Positions 45,922-59,035 of a DNA stretch of 64,000 nucleotides are shown here, piece after piece. Position numbers and translations under genes: made by a program. Where the stretch lies: NCBI RefSeq assembly GCF_036323735.1, contig NC_086025.1:105513688-105577687 (forward strand), written 5' to 3'. The number at the start of each line of letters is the position of its first letter. Position 1 is the first letter of the stretch. The notes below the pieces were generated by a model. It worked only from the letters and a program-made list of their open reading frames with translations. It had not been told where the DNA came from and did no database searches. The stretch is from Rattus norvegicus. Taxonomy: Eukaryota; Chordata; Mammalia; Rodentia; Muridae.

Positions 45922-47129
45922 ATGGCGAGAGGCAAGCACAGGAACCCAAGCAACAGAAACCAAGACTACATGGCATCATCGGAGCCCAATTCTCCCACCA
46001 AAACTAACATGGAATGTCCAAACACACCAGAAAAGCAAGATCTAGTTTCAAAATCATATTTGATCATGATGCTGGAGAACTTCAAGAAAGACATGAAGAA
46101 CTCCCTTAGAGAAACACAGGAAAACATTAATAAACAAGTAGAAGCCTACAGAGAGGAATCGCAAAAATGCCTGAAAGAATTCCAGGAAAACATAAATAAA
46201 CAAGTAGAAGCCCGTAGAGAGGAGACACAAAAATCCCTGAAAGAATATCAGGAAATCATAAATAAACAAGTAGAAGCCCATAGAGAGGAGTCACAAAAAT
46301 CCCTGAAAGAATTCCAGGAAAACACAATCAAACAGTTGAAGGAATTAAAAATGGAAATAGAAGCAATCAAGAAAGAACACATGGAAACAACCCTGGATAT
46401 AGAAAACCAAAAGAAGAGACAAGGAGCTGTAGATACAAGCTTCACCAACAGAATACAAGAGATGGAAGAGAGAATCTCAGGAGCAGAAGATTCCATAGAA
46501 ATCATTGACTCAACTGTCAAAGATAATGTAAAGCGGAAAAAGCTACTGGTCCAAAACATACAGAAAATCCAGGACTCAATGAGAAGATCAAACCTAAGGA
46601 TAATAGGTATAGAAGAGAGTGAAGACTCCCAGTTCAAAGGACCAGTAAATATCTTCAACAAAATCATAGAAGAAAACTTCCCTAACCTAAAAAAAGAGAT
46701 ACCCATAGGCATACAAGAAGCCTACAGAACTCCAAATAGATTGGACCAAAAAGAAACACCTCCCGTCACATAATAGTCAAAACACCAAACGCACAAAATA
46801 AAGAAAGAATATTAAAAGCAGTAAGGGAAAAAGGTCAAGTAACATATAAAGGCAGACCTATCAGAATCACACCAGACTTCTCGCCAGAAACTATGAAGGC
46901 CAGAAGATCCTGGACAGATGTCATACAGACCCTAAGAGAACACAAATGCCAGCCCAGGTTACTGTATCCTGCAAAACTCTCAATTAACATAGATGGAGAA
47001 ACCAAGATATTCCATGACAAAACCAAATTTACACAATATCTTTCTACAAATCCAGCACTACAAAGGATAATAAATGGTAAAGCCCAACATAAGGAGGCAA
47101 GCTATACCCTAGAAGAAGCAAGAAACTAA
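45922..47129 (+). pseudogene. L1 ORF1p, one frameshift
   Basis: This would be a protein of about 402 residues. The N-terminus (MARGKHRNPSNRNQ) is followed by a long coiled coil with three 22-residue repeats (about residues 67-132), an RRM with SNLRIIGIEES, and the C-terminal domain. The first frame stops after residue 283 at 46771-46773. The protein continues in another frame to the TAA at 47127-47129. The cause is a missing base in the A run at about 46747-46752, since copy A reads through the matching position in the second frame. The product would lack the C-terminal domain needed for RNA binding and chaperone activity. Confidence 0.92.
46120..46317 (+). repeat. 66-bp tandem repeat inside ORF1 coiled coil (3 copies)
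   Basis: Units start at 46120, 46186 and 46252 with a decayed fourth from 46318. Each encodes a 22-residue block of the type ENINKQVEA-REESQKSLKEFQ. This is the length-variable part of rodent ORF1p. Confidence 0.95.
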
Positions 47130-47188
47130 TCGTCTTGGCAACAAAACAAAGAGAATGAAAGCACACAAACATAATCTCACATCCAAAT

Positions 47189-50100
47189 ATGAATATAACG
47201 GGAAGCAATAATCACTATTCCTTAATATCTCTCAACATCAATGGCCTCAACTCCCCAATAAAAAGACATAGATTAACAAACTGGATACGCAACGAGGACC
47301 CTGCATTCTGCTGCCTACAGGAAACACACCTCAGAGACAAAGACAGACATTACCTCAGAGTGAAAGGCTGGAAAACAATTTTCCAAGCAAATGGTCAGAA
47401 GAAGCAAGCTGGAGTAGCCATTCTAATATCAAATAAAATCAATTTTCAACTAAAAGTCATCAAAAAAGATAAGGAAGGACACTTCATATTCATCAAAGGA
47501 AAAATCCACCAAGATGAACTCTCAATCCTAAATATCTATGCCCCAAATACAAGGGCACCTACATATGTAAAAGAAACCTTACTAAAGCTCAAAACACACA
47601 TTGCACCTCACACAATAATAGTGGGAGATTTCAACACCCCACTCTCATCAATGGACAGATCATGGAAACAGAAATTAAACAGAGATGTAGACAGACTAAG
47701 AGAAGTCATGAGCCAAATGGACTTAACGGATATTTATAGAACATTCTATCCTAAAGCAAAAGGATATACCTTCTTCTCAGCTCCTCATGGTACTTTCTCC
47801 AAAATTGACCATATAATTGGTCAAAAAACGGGCCTCAACAGGTACAGAAAGATAGAAATAATCCCATGCGTGCTATCGGACCACCACGGCCTAAAACTGG
47901 TCTTCAATAACAATCAAGGAAGAATGCCCACATATACTTGGAAATTGAACAACGCTCTATTCAATGATAACCTGGTCAAGGAAGAAATAAAGAAAGAAAT
48001 TAAAAACTTTTTAGAATTTAATGAAAATGAAGGTACAACATACCCAAACTTATGGGACACAATGAAAGCTGTGCTAAGAGGAAAACTCATAGCGCTGAGT
48101 GCCTGCAGAAAGAAACAGGAAAGAGCATATGTCAGCAGCTTGACAGTACACCTAAAAGCTCTAGAACAAAAAGAAGCAAATACACCCAGGAGGAGTAGAA
48201 GGCAGGAAATAATCAAACTCAGAGCAGAAATCAACCAAGTAGAAAGAAAAAGGACCATAGAAAGAATCAACAGAACCAAAAGTTGATTCTTTGAGAAAAT
48301 CAACAAGATAGATAAACCCTTAGCCAGACTAACGAGAGGACACAGAGAGTGCGTCCAAACTAACAAAATCAGAAATGAAAAGGGAGACATAACAACAGAT
48401 TCAGAGGAAATTCAAAAAATCATCAGATCTTACTATAAAAACCTATATTCAACAAAACTTGAAAATCTTCAGGAAATGGACAATTTCCTAGACAGATACC
48501 AGGTACCGAAGTTAAATCAGGAACAGATAAACCAGTTAAACAACCCATAACTCCTAACGAAATAGAAGCAGTCATTAAAGTTCTCCCAAACAAAAAGAGC
48601 CCAGGTCCAGACGGGTTTAGTGCAGAATTTTATCAAACCTTCATAGAAGACCTCATACCAATATTATCCAAACTATTCCACAAAATTGAAACAGATGGAT
48701 CACTACCGAATACCTTCTACGAAGCCACAATTACTCTTATACCTAAACCACACAAAGACACAACAGAGAAAGAGAACTTCAGACCAATTTCCCTTATGAA
48801 TATCGACGCAAAAATACTCAACAAAATTCTGGCAAACCGAATCCAAGAGCACGTCAAAACAATCATCCACCATGACCAAGTAGGCTTCATCACAGGCATG
48901 CAGGGATGGTTTAATATACGGAAAACCATCAACGTGATCCATTATACAAACAAACTGAAAGAACAAAACCACATGATCATTTCATTAGATGCTGAGAAAG
49001 CATTTGACAAAATTCAACACCCCTTCATGATAAAAGTCCTGGAAAGAATAGGAATTCCAGGCCCATACCTAAACATAGTAAAAGCCATATACAGCAAACC
49101 AGTTGCTAACATTAAACTAAATGGAGAGAAACTTGAAGCAATCCCACTAAAGTCAGGGACTAGACAAGGCTGCCCACTCTCTCCCTACTTATTCAATATA
49201 GTTCTTGAAGTTCTAGCCAGAGCAATCAGACAACAAAAGGAGGTCAAGGGGATACAGATCGGAAAAGAAGAAGTCAAAATATCACTATTTGCAGATGATA
49301 TGATAGTATATTTAAGTGATCCCAAAAGTTCTACCAGAGAACTACTAAAGCTGATAAACAACTTCAGCAAAGTGGCTGGGTATAAAATTAACTCAAATAA
49401 ATCAGTTGCCTTCCTCTATACAAAAAAGAAACAAGCCGAGAAAGAAATTGGGGAAACGACAACCTTCATAATAGACCCAAATAATATGAAGTACCTCGGT
49501 GTGACTTTAACCAAGCAAGTAAAAGATCTGTACAATAAGAACTTCAAGACACTGAAGAAGGAAATTGAAGAAGACCTCAGAAGATGGAGAGATCTCCCAT
49601 GCTCATGGATTGGCAGGATTAATATAGTAAAAATGGCCATTTTACCAAAAGCAATCTACAGATTCAATGCAATCCCCATCAAAATACCAATCCAATTCTT
49701 CAAAGAGTTAGACAGAACAATTTGCAAATTCATCTGGAATAACAAAAAACCCAGGATAGCTAAAGCTATCCTCAACAATAAAAGGACTTCAGGGGGAATC
49801 ACTATCCCTGAACTCAAGCAGTATTGCAAAGCAATAGTGATAAAAACTGCATGGTATTGGTACAGAGACAGACAGATAGACCAATGGAATAGAACTGAAG
49901 ACCCAGAAATGAACCCACACACCTATGGTCACTTGATTTTTGACAAAGGAGCCAAAACCATCAAATGGAAAAAAGATAGCATTTTCAGCAAATGGTGCTG
50001 GTTCAACTGGAGGTCAACATGTAGAAGAATGCAGATCGATCCATGCTTATCACCCTGTACAAAGCTTAAGTCCAAGTGGATCAAGGACCTCCACATCAAA

Positions 50101-50990
50101 CCAGACACACTCAAACTAATAGAAGAAAAACTAGGGAAGCATCTGGAACACATGGGCACTGGAAAAAATTTCCTAAACAAAACACCAATGGCTTACACTC
50201 TAAGATCGACAAATGGGATCTCATAAAACTGCAAAGCTTCTGTAAGGCAAAGGACACTGTGGTTAGGACAAAACGGCAACCAACAGATTGGGAAAAGATC
50301 TTTACCAATCCTACAACAGATAGAGGCCTTATATCCAAAATATACAAAGAACTCAAGAAGTTAGACCGCAGGGAAACAAATAACCCTATTAAAAATGGGG
50401 TTCAGAGCTAAACAAAGAATTCACAGCTGAGGAATGCCGAATGGCTGAGAAACACCTAAAGAAATGTTCATAAGGGAAATGCAAATCAAAACAACCCTGA
50501 GATTTCACCTCACACCAGTGAGAATGGCTAAGATCACAAACTCAGGGGACAGCAGATGCTGGCGAGGATGTGGAGAAAGAGGAACACTCCTCCATTGTTG
50601 GTGGGATTGCAGACTGGTACAACCATTCTGGAAATCAGTCTGGAGGATCCTCAGAAAATTGGACATTGAACTGCCTGAGGATCCAGCTATACCTCTCTTG
50701 GGCATATACCCAAAAGATACCCCAACATATAAAAAAGACACCTGCTCCACTATGTTCATTGCAGCCTTATTTATAATAGCCAGAAGGTGGAAAGAACCCA
50801 ATGCCCTTCAACATAGGAATGGATACAGAAAATGTGGTACATCTACACAATGGAATATTACTCAGCTATCAAAAACGACTTTATGAAATTCGTAGGCCAA
50901 TGGTTGGAACTGGAAAATATCATCCTGAGTGAGCTAAGCCAATCACAGAAAGACATACATGGTATGCACTCATTGATAAGTGGCTATTAG
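47189..50990 (+). pseudogene. L1 ORF2p, multiply broken
   Basis: The start MNITGSNNHYSLISLNINGL begins a complete endonuclease domain: N16, E45 in QETHL, Y117 in NIYAPN, D147/N149 in GDFN, and SDHHGL all present. Lesions against copy A: TGG to TGA at 48284-48286; 1-bp deletion near 48545; 7-bp deletion near 50208; 1-bp deletion in an A run near 50396; 13-bp deletion near 50468; 1-bp deletion near 50799. The RT block with FADD (about 49288) lies in a 476-codon frame, 48796-50226, and the Cys-rich motif in the frame 50464-50886. No full-length protein can be made. The first fragment (365 residues) would be an isolated endonuclease with a short tail. Confidence 0.94.
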
Positions 50991-51712
50991 CCCAAATGCT
51001 TGAATTACCCTAGATGCCTAGAACAAATGAAACTCAAGACAGATGATCAAAATGTGAATGCTTCACTCCTTCTTTAAAAGGGGAACAAGAATACCCTTGG
51101 CAGGGAAGAGAGAGGCAAAGATTAAAACAGAGACTGAAGGAACACCCATTCAGAGCCTGCCCCACCTGTGGCCCATACATATACAGCCACCCAATTAGAC
51201 AAGATGGATGAAGCAAAGAAGTGCAGACCGACAGGAGCCAGATGTAGATTGCTCCTGAGAGACACAGCCAGAATACAGCAAATACAGAGGCGAATGCCAG
51301 CAGCAAACCACTGAACTGAGAATAGGACCCCTGTTGAAGGAATCAGAGAAAGAACTGGAAGAGCTTGAAGGGGCTCGAGACCCCATATGAACAACAATGC
51401 CAAGCAACCAGAGCTTCCAGGGACTAAGCCACTACCTAAAGACTATACATGGACTGACCCTGGACTCTGCCTTCATAGGTAGCAATGAATATCCTAGTAA
51501 GAGCACCAGTGGAAGGGGAAGCCCTGGGTCCTGCTAATACTGAACCACCAGTGAACTAGACTCGTGGGGGGAGGGCGGCAATGGGGGGAGGGTTGGGAGG
51601 GGAACACCCATAAGGAAGGGGAGTGGGGAGGGGGATGTTTGCCCGGAAACCGGGAAAGGGAATAACACTCGAAATGTATATAAGAAATACTCAAGTTAAT
51701 AATAAAAAAAAC
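50991..51712 (+). other. L1 copy B 3' UTR, G-rich tract and A-rich tail
   Basis: Matches 3861-4591. A polypurine G-run block lies at about 51564-51638 and the terminal segment is TAATAATAAAAAAAAC. Confidence 0.92.
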
Positions 51713-51724
51713 AAACAAACAAGG
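51713..51724 (+). repeat. Target-site duplication of L1 copy B, right
   Basis: AAACAAACAAGG, identical to 45167-45178. The A-rich tail blends into it, so the left limit could be 1-4 bases off. Confidence 0.8.
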
Positions 51725-53461
51725 ATTTAAACTCAAAAGGAGCAAATTCCTACTAGGAATAATGATATCTCAAATGTATTCAAAGTAATTTCATAAAGTA
51801 TGAATATTTACCCATATTCACATATGCACTTTTACATGTGTGTTGACCTCTAAAATACCATGATATAGCATGCCAACATGTTGGATGGCAAACTGCACAG
51901 CACTTTTGAGAGCATCCAATGAGTCACCTCTTTGATGACCTTGTTGGAAAGATGGAAAAAGTCCTGTGCCATTACCAGAAGTTCACTCAAACTATATATA
52001 TTCATATATTCATTCTTCTCCCCTCCTCTTCACTCCTTTCCTCCTCCCTTTTCTTCCCCTCCCTCTTCTTTCTACCTCCTTCTCTTTCTCCCTCCCTCCC
52101 TAAAAGAAAGTGATTTTCATTCCTTCAACAGTTACTGACTGCCAATAGCTCCCAGCTAGGGAAAACAATTTTCACTCTTGTGATGACCTCAGTGGCAAAT
52201 CCCAGCTCTGTCCACCAACAGCAACTCATCTCTGTCTGCTGTTCAGGCCATCTTTCCCCACCTCTGCTGGGAAGATGCCTGATACAACTACCTTCTATCA
52301 GCAGCAGGTCCAAACAAATCCCATTGAGCAGCTGTTCGGTCCTGCACTCTGCAGATGATGCTTTTCAAAAAGTGCATTTTCCTCTAAACATGTAAACCTG
52401 TCACCACTGAGATATTTACAATCCATTCTCTAAATGAGAAGCTGCAGACACAGATCAATTAATTATCCCTCTCATCGGCACATGGGCAGGCAATGACGGG
52501 CATTGATTTAAAGTGAAATCATCTATTTTCGCACCGTGCCTGCCATCTTTTTATAGCATGTGGATCCCTTCTCCTGAGGCTTCCAGCTATTGGTAAAGTT
52601 GCCTGCATCCTTCTGCAGGATTAATGTGGATGTTTACTGCCTACATTGCGAGTCTCATTCTTCCTTCCCTCATTTATGGTTGAAAGTCTCTGCTTCCCTT
52701 TGTTTCGTGTCCTCCTTATCCCACCGAAGGTTCTCTGTGTAAAATATCCATACAATAACAGCATGTGGGACTATATGATACATTCCAAGTTCCAGGGAAA
52801 CTGATGTGTTTTTAGTTGTCAGATACTTGCATATGCAGTACAAACCTATCATGGTAAAATGTTCCAGCTAGCCATGTACTTACTTGGCCCTGAAAGATCT
52901 TGAGAGTTGCAGTTAACTGTCAAATAAAAGAATAACTTGGATCTAATCAGCACACTGCTATTTCATGCAGGGAGAAGCATAAAAAATGAACTGGGCTGCC
53001 CCATGGGGTAGGCAAACTTTGTCCACCATAGTTAGGCTGTAGCTTCTAGACAGACACACCAACCACAGTCTGTCCCAGGATCCATCATTTACCTCTCACT
53101 ATTATTTTTGTTTACCAAGATAAAGCACTGAAACAGGGTGACTCTAATCTGCAGGTCTCCCAGCCTCAGTTGAGTATATACCATAAAATAGTTGACGTGT
53201 TAAATAACCTTTTCTGTATCATAGAAGCCCAAACTTGGGGCTCCACGCCATGATTCGCCTGCATTGGGAAGTCACACTTGGCTGAGTGGTTCCCTTGATA
53301 GTCTGGGCTAGGTGGTCATGTCCATCCGTTTGTGGCAGATTAGCAAGAGGGTTGTGCCTGGATATAAGAAAACAACTTCAATTACTGGGATGTGGGGGCT
53401 AGGAGGGACAAATGGGCCATCAAGCAGTGGGATTACTAGAGCAATAAACAAAAGCATGACC
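51725..53461. other. Mostly unique noncoding stretch with a CT tract
   Basis: A pyrimidine-rich tract lies at about 52016-52100. The part at 52380-52660 is complex and non-repetitive and is discussed as a possible conserved element. No gene. Confidence 0.45.
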
Positions 53462-53690
53462 TGAGGCTGGTGAGGTGGCTCAGTGAGGAGGAGCATATGG
53501 TGCTCCCCAAAGGACCCAAATTTCCTTCCACACACCCACTTCAAGTAGCTCATACCAGAGTCCAACTCCAACTCCAAGAACTTGAATGTGTCTTCTGGGG
53601 ACACTATACTCATATGTACAAATGCACATGCAAACACAAATATACACACCAAATATACTCCAAAAAAAATTTAAATAAAATCAACATGTA
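53462..53690 (+). mobile_element. Diverged B2/B3-family SINE
   Basis: AGGCTGGTGAGGTGGCTCAG opens it. GTGTCTTCTGGGGACACTAT and a tail CCAAAAAAAATTTAAATAAA follow. The core is altered, but the order fits B2/B3. Confidence 0.75.
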
Positions 53691-54354
53691 GCTTCTTTGT
53701 AGGCTCTACCCATGTCACAATTACTGCTATTTGTTTAGCTAAAACAAGGAACAGGGCCAAGTTCTGAATCAACAGGAAAAAACATCATTAAAGAACAGTA
53801 CTATGGAGAGGTAAGTGCACAAGCCACCCACAGACATCCTCCTGATGTTGATGAGCCTTTCTCTGAGTACTAGCCTACATCTTTCTTCAAATCTCACTTT
53901 ATTACAACATACATAAAGCCCTTTTCTCGTGCTCCCAGTGGGGCTCCCATTTTACTTGGACTAATTCCATAGATAACCAAGCTGCTTCTCCAGTCATCAG
54001 CTTTCTCCGACAAGAAAGAGCACTTTGCATTTATTTGCATTTATATCAGAAAGAGAGTTAGAGCGATTATTTCCAGAACAATGAGGATCTGATTCATGCT
54101 TGTTTTTCTCTGTGACTATTGTTGAGAAATAGCTGATGATTCTTCTTTCAAAAAGCCAAATGACAAAAATGGACCTCCAAATCACTATCCACTGTAAAAG
54201 TGAGAAGCCATCACTCTATATGCCCGCATAAGCTAATTAATGCAGTAAACAATGAAATATAACTAGTAATAGTGAAGCCTAGAACATAGTTAATCTTAAC
54301 ATAGTTTCCCTTTAAAATTTTAAAAATACCAATGTGTTTAGTATATGTTAGTTA
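53691..54354. other. Unique noncoding stretch
   Basis: No named repeat and no gene. Confidence 0.4.
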
Positions 54355-54493
54355 GCCATGGAACCCACGCAAAGGTCAGAGAACAACTGTGAGTACTGAC
54401 TGTCCTTCCTGTGGATTCTTGGGATGGAACTCAGGCCGTCAGACTATTCAGTAAACACCTAACTAAATGAGCCATCTCACCATCCTCTGGTTT
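54355..54493 (-). mobile_element. Diverged B3-type SINE, inverse orientation
   Basis: ATGGAACTCAGGCCGTCAGA and CTAAATGAGCCATCTCACCA are the reverse complement of a B3 core and head. The left half is weak. Confidence 0.6.
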
Positions 54494-57400
54494 GGTTTGT
54501 CCTGTTCCTATCTGAATATATTTAATTGGGGGTTTGTTGTTGTTTTTCCACATGCTGAGCATGTGGTTGGGGGAGGGGCATGGAAGTCAAACTTGTGAAA
54601 GAATAGTGGGACAAAAAGGGAGGTACCACAGGCTCCTGCCATTCCTCGAAGATTCCTGATCTGCTGTACATGGCATTAGATCTAAACTGGCTCCTGATAT
54701 ACTGGTGAGAAAGCAAAAGGAAACAGAGGCCGGTGTGGTGGCCATTTTCCCCATTTTCACGGACCTCATCACAAGTTATGATACTTAACCCACTCCTGAG
54801 TTACCTCACTAGGCAGGGTTTTCACTGGAGAGTGGTCTGGCAAGATACAAATGGCTAAGGATTTAGGGGCATAGGATTGGCTCAAACACTGTACAGAAGC
54901 TTATAGATTGGGCAATAAACTCAGATCTGCACTCTGATGCTGGTCTCCAGAGTCAGGTTTTCTGGGATTAGTCACACGACTCCATCACCTCTCATTCCGC
55001 CCCCATCTTCAGTCTTGTCCTCATATGTGATCTCTAGAAAGTTTCACCATGTGCAATAAATATTCTGAATTAACAGCAAAGTTGGCTTGTGCTCTATTGC
55101 TTGATAGACCTTTGCAGCTATTCCTTCCACTAGACAGAAACCATTTAATAGCACTGCCTGAGAAGGTCAACAACTTGACAGGAAATGTCGCATGGGGTGT
55201 GATATCTTATGTATCATTTCACAATGAAGCAAATCCTCTTAGATAATTAGGTAAACTTCAAGTACACTTGCAAAAGGATATTCTGACCTTGTTAGGGTGC
55301 CCTGCATGCTCTCTACCTGCTTCCGAAGATTGGAGGAAATATTCATATCAATTTTAATATTCCACCATGGAAGTCTAAGCTTGGGGAAAATTATTGATGG
55401 AGCCTCGCTCGTGATGAGATCTGTGATTCAACCATTTGCAAACTCAGGCAGCATAGATGGCATTCAAGTAACTTATATGTGTTGATTGATTTATCATAAG
55501 ATCAGTGGGTTGAGGAGAAGCAGAATAATTAATGCAAGAATGTATGCTAACTTAATCTCTTCCAATAAAGACAGCTGACATTAAACAAGCAAGGGTGATT
55601 CTTTACTGCAAAGATTGTCATTATACCTTCATGTATAAATTCCCAGAGTATAAAAGTTATAAGCAGATGTTGGGCCCTGCTAATTAAGGTTGAAGTTAAC
55701 CATTGTCCGGGTAGCCTCCTGAGCTCTGCACAAAATGGAGGGACTCCTTTTACCAGCATGGCTTTTTCTTCTCTGACTTGTCTAGGAAGTCCAAAACCTC
55801 TATACCCTCTATGTGGGGAATATAATGTAGCCTTGGTGAAATTACAGGCTCAGCTTTCTTTCTCCCAATAAGAACCTGTGCAGCAAGCACCTGAGATTCC
55901 TAGAATCCTCTCCATGAGAGAAGGCACTCACAGAATTTTACACTCTAACCAATGATTTTCATTTACCATGAAAACTCTTTTCCCACTCTCCAAGGTCCAC
56001 ATATATGTGGACCCCTGGTTCACCCCCCTAAAAAAAACTTTATAAAAACTATCTCACATAAAGCTAAGATAGTCTCAGAGAGTTATTTTATTGAAAATCA
56101 TCAGCGAAGGCCTCTGCTTAAAAAACCTTTAACAAGAATATCCTCAAAGAAGGCCTCTCCTCATGCTCTCTACCCCAACAGTCACTCTCAGCCAGACCAG
56201 TATCCTGTAGAACCCCACCCATTCCAGACTCCACATGATCCCCCAAGCCTAGTGTGCAGTGGTTTCTGGAAACCCTGAGAAGGAAGAAATGCAGGACATA
56301 GAACCACAGCTAGACCCCAAAATGCATTCTACAGGTAGGTATGTCTAAGGCTATCCCAGAAATATGCTCTGATACTCAGAAAATACTGCATACATATGGA
56401 TCATATATATGTATATGTGTATGTCTATATGTATATGTATTCTTTCAAAGAGGGTCAAAGTTTTGATGGGAAGGTAATGGAATACATGCAATAAGAAAGC
56501 AGAACAGTTAATAGAGGGCAAGCAGAAAGAGTGTTAAGTTAAACACAACACTGTCTCCTACAGGTTGCTTAAACCTTTTCCTTTATCATCTTCTGAACAA
56601 TAAAGGAATCATTTACATTTTGAGCATTCAGTCTTCAAAGGTTTATATGTCCTCAGATTCTGGGTCCCACTCAACAGTGAACCCCAAAATAAAGAAAGCA
56701 CTAGACAATCATGCATTCTATGGGTGCTCCAGTCAGGACAGTTAGAGGATACACAGACCTTCTTAGCTTTATTTTAAGTGTAGTAGTTTTAAGGAAGTAG
56801 TTTTCAAAGCACTTGCAGGGTGGATGAGCTTGAAGTGACAACATTCTTATGTGAGGGCTGCTTTTGAAATCCATGCACAAGCTTCTAACTGCTGGTACTA
56901 AAGGTAAATTATTATGCCATTTGTTATCTTAATTTTCTCAAAAGAAAACACATTTAGAACACACAGTTAAGGAACTCAACTCCCTGTCATTATTTCTGAT
57001 CAGACTCCCACCTATTACTCCCTCTTTGTCTATTTGCAAAGGATGCTGCTCAATTAAGCTGTTTCACTCTGAGAATGGGAATTGAGGTCTCAGGTTCAGC
57101 TTAAATGACACAATTTACCAGCGGTCTTTCTATTTCTTTAAATAATAGCTGATCCAATGCCTGCTTCATTGTTTGTTGTCCAATTTTCCTTTGAGGAAAA
57201 GAGAAAGCCATAACAATGTTTAAACACAATGAGCAAATTGGAAAATTGACACAATTATCCAGAAATTTGGAGTTAAAAGGAAAACAGTAATCAAATGGGA
57301 TATAATTGATGCTTCAGCGGATATTGTGCAAATGGGACATTATTGTCCTTCAAGCCCATCTTTACTTTGTCTTAGTCCATAGATCCTATACCCAGATATT

Positions 57401-59035
57401 TTCACTGGTTATAGGATCAGTTTAGTGTCTACTTCCTAAATAAACTCAAATCAAATCTTGACCACATTGTATACCAGCTGCTACAGGATCTTCCAAGGGA
57501 GATAAAAAGAAACACTATCCACTAAGACATGGCAGAGTTAAGCCAAAGAGAGAGTTCCAGCCAAGCCTAGCTTTGGGAGACAACAAGTTTATTGGAGTAA
57601 CTCACAGGAGCATGGGTGACTGTTAGGCAGATGAAAAATTACACAATCCTACTTTAGCAAGGTGAGTAGTCATAGAAATTGCATCACTGGAGTCCCTTGA
57701 CCCAACAGTAGAAAGCTCCTGAAGAATCCCACTCCAGCTGCTTAGCTATTCATCTCTTAGATTACCTGGGGAAGCCTGAGGCTTCCTGTTGCTCTTGAAA
57801 GACATGTTGGATTTTCTGAGTTCTATAACTCTGAGAGCTTGGCTAGCTGAGACAATTCATTTTTTCCATGAAAAAACAGTAAGAGATCTCATTTTATGAG
57901 AAAGATCACAGCTGCCCAGATTCAAGATAGTTAGGATCATGAGCAACCTAGAGGAAACACAATAGGAACAACGGTGTACATATTTTATATTGGATATAGG
58001 TCCATCTCTGTCCAGTTCCACTAGCTGTGGAAAAAAGGATTCTCTGTGAGCTTCTAGCTCTGCTATTGTCAAGGGATGATAACAATGTAAACACCACAGG
58101 TACCCTGGAAGTTAAAGTTACAAATGGGTTGCACATTTGCACCAGTAGCTAACCAGTGGCTAGAAAACACACTGTCATTGTCTTGCCCCTCCCAGGAAAT
58201 TGCTGAGGTAGGACAGGATTTGCATGTATGGTGCCCTTCCAAGCTCCATGGTATTAAGAATATAGCTAAAAATGTAAAAGAGAATGCTCTACTTTGGATA
58301 TACTAAACTGCATTCTTTCTACAGAGGGGCACAGAAGGAGATGTTGTTATGCATAGACAGATTAGACTGCAGAGAGAGACCCTTTTCAGTTTCTGAATCA
58401 AAGACAAATAATGTCTGAGTTATATGTAACCTAGACAACTGTCATTTTGACCTAGAGTTCTAGTCTTCCTTTCAGATATGTGCCTCAAAACAAAGTCTAC
58501 CTTGGAAGCTGAATATGGGAAAACGACAGTGAAAAGCCTTGAGTTAGTGTGTGAGAATGTATAACTTTATTTTTTCTTTTTCTTTTTTTTTAATATTTTA
58601 TGTATCAGTTTTATTTTGTAGCTCTGTCTACTCTGTAGAAAATCCCTTCCTGTAGTCCTAAAATACCATATTCAGCATTTAGAGTAGAAGATAACCAAGG
58701 TATCTTTAGCTAATGTAGGTTTAGTAATTAATAATGTGGTGACATATGATAAGAAAGTACAATGGATATACATGTGAGGCAGCATTTCTCCTGTTTCCTG
58801 CAAACTTCTCTCCCTGGCCACAGATACAAGGTTATACCCATGAGTTTCAGGTTGACTTTATTTCCTTAGCTGTTGTTGACTGAGACATGAAAATACTTGA
58901 ATACTAAGGCATCTTAATTCTGTGTCTTGGAAAGTCGAGCTAAAATATAACAAATTTAATATATGTATGTAATATATACTAATATTATAAACATAATATG
59001 TATGCATTGCTTTTCCTATATATTTTAATATTTAT
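54494..59035. other. Long repeat-poor noncoding stretch
   Basis: About 4.5 kb. A TATATG repeat is at about 56402-56440. A non-repetitive block at 56990-57350 has several SOX-type ACAAT/ATTGT words. Sequence at 57540-57960 may be an unassigned rodent repeat. No frame is a credible gene (longest 108 codons at 55952-56278). Confidence 0.4.

Larger units (their letters stand above)
45179..51712 (+). mobile_element. LINE-1 copy B (rat L1 type), structurally near full length, decayed ORFs
   Basis: The order is 5' UTR (45179-45921), ORF1 (45922-47129), spacer of about 60 bp, ORF2 (47189-50990), 3' UTR (50991-51712) with a G-rich tract, and an A-rich tail, bounded by a 12-bp target-site duplication. 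At about 6.5 kb it retains a GC-rich 5' UTR. ORF1 has one frameshift; ORF2 has one nonsense codon and at least five frameshifting deletions relative to copy A. It is therefore not retrotransposition competent. It is the same family as copy A and of broadly similar age. Confidence 0.97.

Noticed and set aside
54548..54566. Near-perfect palindrome CCACATGCTGAGCATGTGG
   Set aside because: Nine-base arms around one base are expected by chance in 64 kb; no further context.
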